Shown here: piece after piece, positions 36,108 to 47,600 of the stretch | How positions within the stretch are numbered: position 1 is the stretch's first letter | Layout: the number at the start of each line of letters is the position of its first letter | Origin: Trichosporon coremiiforme | Taxonomy: Eukaryota; Basidiomycota; Tremellomycetes; Trichosporonales; Trichosporonaceae | NCBI GenBank assembly: GCA_039545355.1 | Contig: BCJJ01000020.1 | Coordinates: forward strand, 372,001-436,000 | Direction of reading: 5' to 3' | DNA length: 64,000 nucleotides | Translations under genes and position numbers: made by a program | Notes under the pieces: generated by a model | Told to the model about the DNA's origin: nothing | Databases searched by the model: none | What the model saw: only the letters and a program-made list of their open reading frames with translations

Positions 36108-39100
36108 TACACGATGCCGTCAGAGGCGGTCTCAATCAGCACTGTGCAAGAGGTTTGAGCTCAGGGGGTCGCCGTAAGGCACAACAGGTGCAGGCATGCA
36201 GGGAGTATCAGGCAACTGCCTTCTACGCCTTCTAAGGAAAAAGCAGTCCCGTGGTCGTGTCTTGAAGAATGTTTGCCAGAAAGCTGACCTGACTGAGAGT
36301 GACGCCACGGTACCCAGGAACAGAGGGTTCGAAGAGGAGTACGTGAGCCCAACCGGGGCTCGCGGCGAGCTCTCAGTCGCCATCCCTCAGCTCATCTTGC
36401 GTATGGGTGCTCTTGACCGCGCCTGGCCGCGATGGTTTGCGCAAGGTAGGTCCGTCCCATCCTGACCATGCTCCCCTCGAGTCTCAGGCGCGTGTTCGCG
36501 CCAATCGCATGGTTGCATTCCCCTCAGTCCACTAGCTCGTCAGAGTAGCCCACGTTGCTCTCATTCGCTTTTGGCTCCCGTCCCAGGACCTTTCGAGTTG
36601 TAGGGGGATCCATCTCGAGTCGACTGCCCAGCCTGACAACTGACTGCGGCATGGGTCCATATGAGCTTGAGACGATGACATCTTCTCGACAACTCATTGC
36701 CCCACAGTCCGACACAGTGCTATCGGCGCCACAATCACGCCACCCCGTCCTGACCTGATCGCTGTCACCATATGACTACTCCGCAGCCTTGGTATGGGTA
36801 CGCGGGCTCACGGGCTCCTCAACAACGCAATGGTGACTCTTCCATTGCTTTACCCCTCCCAGGTCTTTGGACAATATCCCGATTCAGCAATAAGACAAAA
36901 TTCTACGGGACCCCACTTGGAAGGTATGGACTGCTGGACGCAGAGGCCCCAGGGTCGCTGCAAGGGGTGAATTGTTCAAACACTTAGTCCCAGACCCTCA
37001 GCCCTGCTAGCCTTAGAGTATGCAGGATGCCAGGACGTACGCGTTGAGCCCGTCAAGCCCGTTGGGGCCGGCCGACCCGGTGAGGTGAGCGGTCCTGGCG
37101 ACCCTGTGCTTTCTTTCATAGTATAAATCCAGTGGGCAACGATGCCGTAAAACGATTTGAATCTCGTTAATTCAGGCACTCCGTGTGTACGTCTATCCGG
37201 TCCGCTCAACCCGGCAAGCTCCCCCGTCGTTGGCCAGTATGACGCATTCTTTCATGGGCCCAACCAACACGGGCTACGGGCTACTTGGGTTACGGGAAGT
37301 TAAAGCGCGTCTTGAAGTGGTTTCATCATTAAACCCAGGCGAGCAAAGGGACACGCTGAATTTTATTGCGCTGCCACTCTGCTGCCAGAGGGCTTCCTGC
37401 AGGCTGGCCAGCAGGCGCGGCGCAGGATGCTCAATCAATCGAACGAACGTTCAAAAGGTGATTAGTAGAAGTCTGTCGCACCCACTTGAGTCACGTTAGT
37501 GGGACATTGCGGGAAGGTGTGCATTATCAATGTGCACCAGGCAAGTCGTGGGCTTGCGCCTGTGGCGTTTTGGGTCCGTCAAGACAGAAAGCAAGAAGCG
37601 AAAAGCACTTCGCAGTCACACGGTGCACGGCAAGCGCAAACACAAACGCCAACAGAAGTGTGGGTCGGAGAAATCAGACTTGACAGGCCAGTAAGCAAGG
37701 TTTGGTAGTCTCGGAACGGTCGAATACTCGCTCATCACCTTGAACCTCAGGTATCCGGAGAATCTCCCATTCACTCGTCAGGCTCGCGGTGGGGCGTTTT
37801 ATCTCAGGAAGTCACAGCACTTTCTTACAGGAACCGGCCCCCAGCTCCTCACACGGCTAGGCCTGAAGAACAGTGATGCCACGGGTGCCTCCCGATGCAA
37901 TTGTTATGCCTGCGCACAATGCGGTCAACTCGTCCATCACCCTCGGTTCCAATCACATAACGATACTATTGGTTCGGACGCAACTGGGAGGCAGTAAGGG
38001 CGTGACGAAGGAGAACATGCCTAAACCCTGTTTTGCTTCTACCTGAACTCTATACCTGCACGTAGCCAGCGCGTACGAAAACAAGGCTCAAGAGGCACAA
38101 AATGGGCATTACCTGCCGTTCTTCGCCGTTCCTTCGAACTGCCCTGACCCTGAACATCTCGTTATGCCTCGCCGTGCGTCGTACTTTCAACAGATCCTCA
38201 GGATAGGTAGTAACTCTGCTGTTTGGCCGCGCGCTCACCAAACGCCGCTCGGCAAGGAGTACGTTGTGACCCAGGAACAGTCAACGTTGCATGGATTTAG
38301 CAGCAGCCATAACGCTCGCGTTCGCTCGTGCACGTCCATTGATCCTTCAAGAGAATAACGACAAACCCAAGATGGATTACGAGGATTACTACACCGCCTC
38401 TATCGACGTTTGAGTGACCGGCCGACCGGAGTGAGGCGAGCCTGACTTATATCACCAACTATGCGCTTCGGCTGTCTCAGACCTGTTGCAGGCACTCTCG
38501 TCGTTACAACGTCGTCCGTGCATCATGGCACGGCATGGCACGGCGGCATCCCCGTGGAGAAGATCTGCACGAAGGTTGGTCAGCGGTGCAAGGTGGCACC
38601 ACGCTGGTATCTTCCTGCGCAACCCAGCACCCTCAAACGAGTCGAGAGAGACAAATGCTTATTAGGGCGGATCCAAGGCGACTTCGCATGGCGGGAAGCC
38701 ATGCTATCAATTACGTTGACTGGCACAGAGCAGGTCCCTAGAGACACTCTGAAAGCGAGCCAGGGGCGACCTAGAAACAGGGTGCCATGAGGGGCCCAAG
38801 TGGTGTCCCCACAGCCCGGAGCGAGCTTGTTCGAGCGCCTTCCGTCCTCTCCCCCCTGCACAGCAGTTACAGCGGTTTCTTCTGAAGATCAACCCCAATG
38901 TTAAAACTTTAAGCCTTGCGAGGAACTGCACGTCGATCTCCGCTCGGCGCCACCGATGTCTCTCGATAACAGAAACAGGCTTGTGCACACATCACGATGA
39001 ATTGCTTGACCAAGAAATTAGGCTCGGGACCCTGACGACTTAAAACGTTGATAGAGAGTCTCCTTGTTCCAGACGGGAAGGTCAGCTAGGGCATGCACGT

Positions 39101-39805
39101 CTTCGCGAGCCGTAGTCCGTGCTGGGCCATGCGTTCGGGAACCGCGATTGGGTCTCACCTTCGGTGGAGAGCCGAATGGACGTGTCCATCGATGCTAAGA
39201 ACATCATTGCAATTATTGCAATATGGGACTGCTAACGAGCAGGGATGGACCCGACGGAGTATACACGCGTCTGGCGTGATCCTGCGCACGCGCGTGCTCT
39301 GCTCTGCTCGCGTCGCCAGTTACAGCCGCGGGATTCAACATGAAACACGCTGATCTGTCGCGCATCAGTTGGCCCGAAAGAAAACAAACAGCAGGTCGTC
39401 ATCCTGTGGGCGCACGGCCGTTCAAGGGTGCCCTCGCCCGAAGCTCCTCGGATCGAGAAACGGGGCGGTCTGTTGCTCACCTCCTCCAGACACGCGCAGC
39501 ACACAACTTGGCACCGCGCCATACGAAGCGATTCCCACATTCGAGCTCACAGCTTCAGAGAAGCTTGGAGCAGCGACGAAGAACATGTCCCTCGAGTCGG
39601 AGCGCATTTAGAAACGGGTTGGGTTGTTGCTACGAGCACATCGAGGTCTAGAAAGGCTCCACGGAGGCACCTTTACGGGAGAGGTACGGGATCAAGCTCA
39701 GATTCGGTGAGATCAAGCACAGTCCCCTACGAACCATAAAACTGCGTTGGGCGAGGTTAAGGATGGAAATAAGCCTTTATCTGAAACTAGACTCACCCCA
39801 GACAC

Positions 39806-39923
39806 ACCACCAGGTCCACCGAGGGTCCAGCGAGGCCCCGGTGACGCCCCAGTGAGGTACAGCGAGCAGCGTGGTCCAGGCAGGTACTGGCAGGTCCAGC
39901 GAGGTCCGGAAGGACCTGGGGGA
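39806..39923. repeat. Degenerate array of ggtccagcgagg-like units
   Basis: Units such as ggtccaccgag, ggtccagcgagg, ggtacagcgagc, ggtccaggcagg, ggtactggcagg and ggtccagcgagg follow each other with spacings of about 12-25 bp on the + strand. They do not keep one reading frame and lie in noncoding DNA. Confidence 0.65.
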
Positions 39924-41116
39924 CATGGCAGTTGGCGAAGCTTAAAAGGCTAAGGACGCTACCATCGCCATGCGAGCCACCCTCTCGAGCCTCCGACTGA
40001 GCGTCCTGCACGGCCAACAATCAGCGTGTTTGCCAATCCAGCGTTTGCGACGCTCACGACGCTGGCTTCCTAGTCCGTCTGGTCACCATCGAAACTCCTT
40101 TTCTGGACGTCTCAACCATACCGTGCGACCGCCGATCTCGTCGCAATCCTTTGTTCCCATGGCTCAGGATCACCAATGCACCGGTGCACTGCCTCTTCGA
40201 TGCACCACATGCGCCGACGTGGAGCTATTTGCAACGCTGTCTCTTGCTCTTCAGGTGATCACCGCTGCCCACCACTGACAATCATCGCAGAAGGTCACTT
40301 CCACTGATGTCGATGTTTTCTCAACACCCTGGCGAACAAAGATGTGATCTCGTCAGAAGTTGTGCTACGGTTAAAACTTGAAGCTATCATATAGTTACGG
40401 TTATGCTTCTGCTAACTGGTCCCAAGGAACCTACAATGATGGAGAGCCAAGTGGCTCGGCATACTCAACAGAATCGGCATTCTGGCTTGAAGATGGTGCC
40501 TCACTCGGCAACCTCCAGCCTCCTCGACCTGCCCCTTCACATTAAGTGCGGGACACGCTGGAACGCTAACAGAGCCTGTAACATATGACTGGACAACGGG
40601 CTGCTTTTGGGGACTCATTATGTCCATTATGCTAGTCAAGATTAGGCTGAGTATCGAAAGCAGTTGAACAGCCTATGAGGGTCATCGTCGTGCAACGCTA
40701 AAACGTGGCAAGGAGTAGTTGTCGCGGACCTCGAGCATACTCCGCTCCAAGATTTGGACACAGAACCCCAGAAATTGCGAAGGCAGACAACGTAATGCCG
40801 ACTGTCTGTGCAAACTCGTCATCCTTTCGGTTCAGCACGTTGTGGGTCAGAAGAGAGAAGATCCGGCTCCAGTGAATGGCAGGGAATCACATTCGACTGA
40901 CGGATGGGACGGCAAGGGGCGGAAGTTGGTTCCAGCGATCTGGCAAACAGACACACGGATGAGGCTTCTTCCACGACTCCCCCATGGTCCAGCAGCACGA
41001 TAACCTCATCAAACTGCTGACACAAGCATCTCCATGTGCCACAGAGCGTCGATCAATCACCCAGGAGAGCGCAGAAGTGGAGGTGGAGAGGTGAGTGGCA
41101 AATTTAGCGTGGTCGC

Positions 41117-41122
41117 CACGTG
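41117..41122. promoter_or_regulatory. CACGTG E-box upstream of copia-derived ORF
   Basis: CACGTG sits inside ggtcgccacgtgacc, about 107 bp before the ATG of the copia-derived ORF. It is a candidate host-type promoter element; function is inferred. Confidence 0.4.
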
Positions 41123-41228
41123 ACCGCCTGAAATTACTTCATGCAACAGAAGTTGTTCAAGTTCGACGACAAAGACGAGACCAGCTGGTGTTTTCGAGCT
41201 CCATAACACCCTCTTCACGCTCGACAAC

Positions 41229-44200
41229 ATGGACAACATCGAACGACGAAGACTGAAAGTACCTCAGCTACCGATTCCGACTTTGACCGATGCTACCTCA
41301 GCTCCCGCCTGGCGACAAACGCTGGTCCAGACCTTCGTGCTCCTCGACTACCACAATACGCTGTACCAGCAGACGGCGCCTTCGGGATGGAAGTGGTCCA
41401 AGGCCGACTCGGAAGAAGTGACCTGGGAGCAGCAGCAGGCATGGGCTATTGACCTCTTCCTCTCGACGATCGCAAAGGAGCACCACAAGAACCTCGCGAG
41501 CCAGAAGGAGACAGTTGCTGCGGCATGGACGCGGTTGAACGACAAGTTCAAGGCGTCGCAGGGAGAGATCGCCGTGTATTACCGACTGCCGACACTGGAG
41601 CCTGGATTCCACTCTGATCAGGCCGAGGCTCACCTCTCGCTGTTCGATCAGCGCTTCATCCTGCTCGCGGCGTGCGGCATCAAGCTCACGGACGACATGA
41701 AGGTTGGCATGTTCGTCGGCAGCCTGCCGCCGGATTGGGACGCCGACTTCCTTAAGCAAAAGCGAACATGGCCGATGTACCGCAAGCGCTTCGAGTGGAT
41801 GACGGCTCCGCACCGCCTGGGCAAGAAGAAGGGCGACAAGCCGAGTGACGCGCAGACGGACAAGCGAGCTGCAACAGAGTCGGATGTGAAGCCGGACGTC
41901 CCCGTTTCGGCTGCTGCGCCGACAGCGGGCAAGCAGGAGAAGCCAGCGCAGCAGCGACAGTCCTGGACCGAGAAGCGACAGCAGCAGGAGGCTCAGCAGG
42001 AGCATGCCCGCCCAATCCGCCAACCCCGCCCACCGCCGCAGCTCGAGGCCGACGGCTTGAGCTCGAAGACGCTCCGACCCCAGCCCTCGCACTCGAAGCT
42101 CCGCAAGCCTAGTCACAGCAACAACGACAACACGCATGGTGAGGGTTCTAGCTCGCTTAACCGCCGTGTGTCGACCTCCCGCTCTCTCCCTCGACCTCAT
42201 CCCCCGCACAAGCCGAAGACGACGACCCAGTCGAAACCCGCTGCCCCGGCTGATCCTGCTGGACCGAAGTTCGGCCAGTCGAACCCCTTTGACGTTCTCG
42301 GCGACATGGACGGTGCCAGCAAGGCCGGCTTCAGCACGGCTGCTGCGTCATCGTCAGCCGCCGCCAGCCGTCCCCGACCGAGCAACCGCCCAGGATCGTC
42401 TGCGAGCTCGCACGCCGAAGCAGGACCTAGCCGACACCATCGGAAGATGTCTCACTCGGAGGGACGACCGAGCCGCGTGAGCGATGTCGACCAGCTCGCC
42501 GCGGGCGTGCAGGACCTGAACGTCGAGTACTGCACGCACTGCCATGTGTCGGGCCACGACGTGTCGCGGTGCTACAAGCGGACGTGGTGCTCGCACTGCC
42601 AGATTCCCGGTCACCACGTGAGCAAGTGCCGCCGGAAAGCGATGGGTGCGCCGAAGCGTCATCGGCGGAAGGGCGAGCAGCGCGAGGCGATAGTGGAGGA
42701 GGAGGAGCTCGAGGAGGACCCCGAGGTGCTCGTGGAGGCGGACCATCTGTCCCTCATCAACCCGACAACTCTCACCGAGGCGTGCGACAGCGAAGAGGGT
42801 CCATTCTGGATCGAGGCGATGGAGCTCGAGAAGGCGCGCCTCCTGCGCAACGGGACGATCGAGGAGAGCGCGCTCCCTGAGGGCCAACGCGCAGGCTTCA
42901 CCGACTGGGCGTACTGCCGCCAGATCAAGCGCGATTACGCCAAGTACCGCTGCCGCGTGCAAGGGCTGGAGGAGGAGCGCGGCGACGTCGCGGGGAGCAT
43001 TCCCGCGCTCCGCGTCATCCTATCCTACGGCGCTAGCCTGGGCATGCGCTTCCGGCACCTCAGCGTCGACATGGCCGTTCCGCTCGCTGAGCCAGCATAC
43101 GTCAGTGCGCCGAACGGGGCCGGCGTGTGGAAGGTGAACAAGCTCCTGCGGGGCATGAAGGGGAGCGGGAAGGCGCTGGACCGCGCGCTGCGCGATTGCC
43201 TCCTCGCATGCGACTTCAAGAAGTGTAAGGAGGATGGCGTCTATGTCCTCCTATCTCCGCAGGGACGCCCGCGCGCGATTGTGTTCCAGCAGGGCGACGA
43301 TGTGCTCGTCGCGTCGTGGACGGCGGGGCTCAAGACGATCGTGCCCGTGGTCAAGACGAAGATCAAGGAATCGGGCGGCACAGTCGACGACCTAGGCGAT
43401 CCCGCGCTCTTCCTCAGCATCGGCGTCGAGTGCTTCCCGCACAACTGCGACGTGCTCCTGCAGCAGAACCACTACGTCGACCACATTCTGGCCGCCGTAC
43501 CCGAGCTGTCTGACGTAGAGGACAGGATCGCGCCCCTGGCCCCGGGGACACTAGACGAGCTGGCCAGCGCGAAGCCCGAGACGGAACACCCGGTGGACAG
43601 GAAGTGGTGGCGCAAGATCCTGAACCAGCTCGGCTGGCTTGCTCGGTGCACACGTCCCGACATTGCGTTCGCCGTCGCGTACCTCTCCCGGTTCAGCAAC
43701 AGTACGACGCTGGGCGCGGCCCACCGCGAGGCACTCCTCAACCTCCTCGCTTACCTCCGTGCCCGGCGCGAGTTCGAGTTCAAGCTCGGCAACGACGAGG
43801 ACACGAGCGAGCCGCACTGCGCGCGCGCGTACAGCCACGGGTTTATGGCTTCGTCGCTGGACGTGAGCCACGTCGGGTGGGCATTGCTGCTCGATGGCTC
43901 CACCGTCGATTGGGCAAGCCACAAGAGCTCCGTCGCGGCCACGGGGCTCGAGGCCGACCTCGTCGCGCAGGGCGAGGCGGCACACAGACTCGTGTGGCTG
44001 CACGATCTGCTTTCCGAGCTCGGCATTGTGGTCTCCCCCCATGGCTTGCTGTTCGGGGACAACTGCGGCGTCGTCAACAATCAGGCCACCCTCGTCGAGG
44101 TCTTCAAGCGCAACAAGCACGTGCTTGCCGAGTACCAGTTCATGCTCGACCTCGAGGGCAAGGACAGGCTGCGGCTGCACGGGTGCGACGAAGACCAGCC

Positions 44201-44459
44201 TGCCAAAATGTGCTCCATGCCCGTGACTGGTGCCGAGTTCAACAGGTACAGACTCATGTACGGGCTCGAACGCCAGCTCGACATCAGCCAGGTCGAGATG
44301 ATGAAGGGAAAGACGAATGAGGAGGCGCTGCACCATTTGCTGTGGGAGGAGGACTCGGACGACGACGTAAGGAATGAGAACAACGAGAGGTATCCCCACC
44401 GCATCGACGCCGCCAACGCGCCCACCGTCACGTACATCACGACCAAGGGTCAGTTTTAG
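41229..44459 (+). CDS. Ty1/copia-derived Gag-RT-RNaseH fusion ORF, probably domesticated
   Basis: One uninterrupted frame of 1076 codons. Residues about 20-190 match the copia Gag fold (APAWRQTLVQTFVLLDYHN; GMFVGSLPPDWD). A Pro/Ser/Lys/Gln-rich linker follows. Two zinc knuckles CX2CX4HX4C lie at 435-448 (CTHCHVSGHDVSRC) and 454-467 (CSHCQIPGHHVSKC). The frame then passes from an acidic stretch straight into a copia reverse-transcriptase start near 511 (NPTTLTEACDSEEG; LLRNGTIEE). There is no protease (DTG/DSG) and no integrase. The RT is abnormal: SVDMA keeps one Asp (614), but YVDD is replaced by QQGDD (690-691). The RNase H-like part (about 850-1010; WASHKSSVAATGLEADL, GDNCGVVNN) lacks the first Asp. 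Composition equals host genes. No LTRs are seen. A non-mobile role is inferred; function is unknown. Confidence 0.82.
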   Translation: MDNIERRRLKVPQLPIPTLTDATSAPAWRQTLVQTFVLLDYHNTLYQQTAPSGWKWSKADSEEVTWEQQQAWAIDLFLSTIAKEHHKNLASQKETVAAAWTRLNDKFKASQGEIAVYYRLPTLEPGFHSDQAEAHLSLFDQRFILLAACGIKLTDDMKVGMFVGSLPPDWDADFLKQKRTWPMYRKRFEWMTAPHRLGKKKGDKPSDAQTDKRAATESDVKPDVPVSAAAPTAGKQEKPAQQRQSWTEKRQQQEAQQEHARPIRQPRPPPQLEADGLSSKTLRPQPSHSKLRKPSHSNNDNTHGEGSSSLNRRVSTSRSLPRPHPPHKPKTTTQSKPAAPADPAGPKFGQSNPFDVLGDMDGASKAGFSTAAASSSAAASRPRPSNRPGSSASSHAEAGPSRHHRKMSHSEGRPSRVSDVDQLAAGVQDLNVEYCTHCHVSGHDVSRCYKRTWCSHCQIPGHHVSKCRRKAMGAPKRHRRKGEQREAIVEEEELEEDPEVLVEADHLSLINPTTLTEACDSEEGPFWIEAMELEKARLLRNGTIEESALPEGQRAGFTDWAYCRQIKRDYAKYRCRVQGLEEERGDVAGSIPALRVILSYGASLGMRFRHLSVDMAVPLAEPAYVSAPNGAGVWKVNKLLRGMKGSGKALDRALRDCLLACDFKKCKEDGVYVLLSPQGRPRAIVFQQGDDVLVASWTAGLKTIVPVVKTKIKESGGTVDDLGDPALFLSIGVECFPHNCDVLLQQNHYVDHILAAVPELSDVEDRIAPLAPGTLDELASAKPETEHPVDRKWWRKILNQLGWLARCTRPDIAFAVAYLSRFSNSTTLGAAHREALLNLLAYLRARREFEFKLGNDEDTSEPHCARAYSHGFMASSLDVSHVGWALLLDGSTVDWASHKSSVAATGLEADLVAQGEAAHRLVWLHDLLSELGIVVSPHGLLFGDNCGVVNNQATLVEVFKRNKHVLAEYQFMLDLEGKDRLRLHGCDEDQPAKMCSMPVTGAEFNRYRLMYGLERQLDISQVEMMKGKTNEEALHHLLWEEDSDDDVRNENNERYPHRIDAANAPTVTYITTKGQF

Positions 44460-44545
44460 AGTGGCCGCACACATTTGTAATACTATCGCAATCTCTATGC
44501 ATACAACAGTAGATACTCATCTAGTCGTCTCTGCGCATACCGCAC
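44460..44545. terminator. 86-bp convergent 3' junction, copia-derived ORF / SNT2
   Basis: The two stop codons are only 86 bp apart, so both 3' untranslated regions must overlap. Antisense transcript overlap is therefore likely. There is no space for a normal LTR. Confidence 0.6.
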
Positions 44546-47500
44546 TCACGCCGTCACGGCCGCCGGTTGGGGCTCAGGCTTGTTCGCGAACCAGCACTTG
44601 TGGCACTCCCATCCGGCCGTCGACTCGTGCCAGCGGGGACTGACATCAACACCGCAGGCCGCACACACCTTGGCACTCGTCATGACAACGTCCTTGTCCT
44701 CGGACAGCTCGATCTTAACCTCGTCGACGGCGGGCTCGAACCGGTCGAGCCGCTTCGCCTTGCGGAGGAGGGGGAAGAGCTCATCAGAGGGAACCGCCTT
44801 GTACGTCTTGTTGTACACGTTGAGTGCGCACTCCCCTTGCTCGGGATCGAGCTCGAACATGTCCGTCGTCGCTGTCGTCGCTGGCGGCTCGTGGCCCTTG
44901 CACCACACGCCAGGGCTCATGATCCCCGCGTCGTCCTTGAATGTCGTTATCGTCGCGGTCACGTCGCGTTTGCCCGCCTTCACCGGCGAGAAGAAGAAAC
45001 CCAGCTTGTACCCTGCCATGTACGCGCAGGAGACGTGGTACACCGCCCCGCATCCCGAGGTGCAGGGGATCTTGGCGCCATCGGCCTGTCCGCACAAGGT
45101 GCAGATCGCCTCCCAGCTCTCGTCGTGGATCGCGCTGATCCCCTCCACGTCCTTCAGCGTGGTGCCGTCGCTGAACTGCACCTCGGGCGTCCATGAGGCG
45201 CAAATGATGTGCGCCCACCGGCACCCCTCGGTCGGCTTGAGCGCCGAGAGAACGTCAAAGTCGGCAGGCGGCTTCTTGTCCTTCGGCGCGAGCTTGAGCG
45301 CGACACTGGCCTGGTCGCGCGGGCACAGCATGCACTTGATGTCGAGGTTGTTCTCCTCGTTCGTAACGTTGGCGCACAGCTCACACTCCCACTCCGTGCC
45401 CAGGTCCTCGGGCTTGATACCGTAGCAGCCCGCGTGCGCTGAGAATGTGCACGTCTTGCAGCGCGCCATGCTCGCCTTGGGCTCCATTCGGCGGCAGAGC
45501 GAGCACGGCGGCAGCTTCGGCGGGCCCTGCGGGACGGGCGTCGAGTTGCCGCTCGCCGAGTCGGCCTTGGCACCGCGCCGGCTCTTCGGCTCCTTCCGGT
45601 AGTCGCGCTTCGCGTCCTCGGCCTTTGGGGCAGAGAGCACGCCGTATTTTCTGTAGTTGGAACCACAGGTCTCGCACATCGCATTGCCGTTGACGGAGCG
45701 CGGGCACTTCCACCACACGTTGCTGATCCGCGTCCAGCAGACGGCGCACTGCAGCTTGTGGTCCCGCACGTAGTTGGCGTTGTACAGCGAGCTCGCGTCG
45801 TCGTCCGGCATCTCCGAGTCGGCGCGACGCACGTGCCCGAGCGGAATGGGGCCGAGCGTCGATGACGTCCGCCCGTGGATCGAGTGCACCTTGCGGTGCT
45901 GGCGGAGGAGCTCGTTCTCAGCCTTGTACTTCTTGTTCTTCCACATGTACGTGTACCGGACGACCTCGGCTGGCCGCTTACCGAGCACCTTGGACGCGGC
46001 CGACGCCTGCAGTCCGTTCCACTTTGCAAACTCGGCCTCGAGCAGTCGCGTCTCCTCGTCCGACCACACCATCGGGTTGAAGTCGGCCAGCTTCAGCGAC
46101 TTCAGGTACCGGATCGCGTCCTCACGTCCGTAGGCTGTGTATGCCTCCACGGCAGCGTTCAGGCGGCGCACGTCGTAAGCAGGCACGGGCATCTTCATCC
46201 TGCCCACTTCCTCCATGTAGTCGGCCAGATCGTCGCTTGGCTCGCTCAGAACCATCAGTGTCGGGTCATGGTTCTGCTCTCCGGGGTCGTAGCCTCGCTC
46301 CAGGATCAGACGTGACGATCCAGTATCCAGTAGCGAGGACTGGCGCTTCTCCTCTGCACGCTGCTGCTCCTCCCACGACATCACGTTCGCCTGGAACTTG
46401 GTTCCCACGCGCGTCACTGCACGGGGATAGATTAGGTCCTCGGCGTCAAGTGTGTCCTCAGCACGGGTGTGCAGACTGTGGTGTCAGCTACGCACGAGCA
46501 GGTTCTAGCTTACCCAAAGTACCTCCACGGCCACCCACGGAACATGACGTCGGGCTTGTCGAAGATCTTCTCGTTCGCAGCAGCCGCGGCAGCCTTCTCT
46601 TTCCTGGACTGCGCCTTTGTACGAGGCGGTGCTGATCCTCCGTTGGAGACGAAGCGATACTTCTCCGACTCGACATCCTTGCGGCGCTGGATCGTGCACG
46701 CCAGGCATGCCCACGAGTAGCCCTTCGCGGGCTTGGCGAGCAGGGGTGGGTTGAGACAGCTCATGTGATAGAACTGCTTGCACACCTCACACCTGACCGT
46801 GTCCTGACTAGCTGCCCATTGTTCACACACGCAGCACGTGCGATACGCATCCAGCAGATCCGCAACCATCTCCTTCTCCGTGAGGAGGTACTCATACCGG
46901 GACAGCAGCACTTCCTTGACGTGGGGAGGGACTGGACGTTAGATAAGACAGCAATGGCTACCTACTGTTGTTGATGGTGATGGTGCGCACAACCTCGTAC
47001 TCGCGCTTGGAGTAGGGATCGAAGAACTTGTGAAAGTAGAAGTGGTCGGGCGTATGCTTCCATGCAATCAGGTCCGAGATCTTGTCCTTGTGCCGGACAT
47101 AGCAGCGGCCGCGGACGACCGAGATGGGCTCAATCACCGTGTGAATCGTGCCCAGGAGCAGGCGGTAGTCTGAGATGGCACGGCCAGAAATCTGTCCTCG
47201 TCAGCTACTCTGCTGCCGGCACGCCAATCGCCAATGACTGGCCACCGATGATTTGACGGGGGAAGCAACTCACATCGTTCGGGCGGTAGTACAGCGAGAG
47301 ACGCACGTGCAGCTCGTTCGAGTGGTGTCGCGAGCCCTTCTTCTGCGCTATACTCGGCGGGAGGAACTCGAGGATGCGCGCGACGCTGTAGGGCGAACCT
47401 GGACGTTAGATCTGAATCATCTGGCGCGCGGTCAACTAACCATCACGGTCATTGAAGGGGGGAGAGACGTAAACATGGTCTGGCGTTAGCTGCAATGCTT

Positions 47501-47600
47501 GTACGACCAGCTTACCATTGATGTGGACAGTCTCTCCGTTCGTCGCCTTGGCCGAAGTGACAGTGAAGCCTTGCTGGGCAAGATCAGCGCGTGACGGCAT
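44546..47600 (-). CDS. SNT2: Snt2-type BAH-PHD-SANT chromatin protein
   Basis: Six exons (47600-47516, 47479-47441, 47398-47274, 47191-46966, 46931-46514, 46475-44546) give 940 residues. A BAH domain (about 25-165) reads SPPFNDRDGSPYSVARILEF, RLLLGTIHTVIEPISVVRGR. PHD1 at about 191-243 is CCVCEQWAASQDTVRCEVC ... FYHMSCLNPPL. A SANT-like helix bundle is near 427-475 (VWSDEETRLLEAEFAKWNG). A GATA-like finger (CAVCWTR ... CETCGSNYRK) follows, then PHD2 (CSLCRRMEPKASMARCKTC), an extended PHD (WAHIICASWTPEVQF; CTLCGQADGAKIPCTSGCG) and a C-terminal CAACGVDVSPRW...CHKC finger. This order is that of yeast Snt2, which works with an H3K4-demethylase-like partner and Rpd3 in histone deacetylation and stress response (known from yeasts). 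The nuclear role here is by homology. The first two exons are short. Confidence 0.93.

Larger units (their letters stand above)
35450..41228. other. 5.8-kb gene desert, right part, upstream of the Zn2Cys6 gene
   Basis: No gene was found between the start of the Zn2Cys6 gene and the copia-derived ORF. The first about 400 bp are the likely promoter and leader of the factor, which is purine-rich in the sense direction of the + strand (gagag tracts at 35465-35600). Further right all open frames are below about 110 codons and lack motifs. Recurrent ggtcagg and caggtcc words appear at 36054-36105 and 39800-39930. No LTR pair or transposon ends could be recognised by eye. Confidence 0.5.

Noticed and set aside
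41298..44474. Minus-strand open frames of about 300 codons within the copia-derived ORF
   Set aside because: Shadows of a GC-rich coding strand; the products are Leu/Val/Arg-rich and motif-free.
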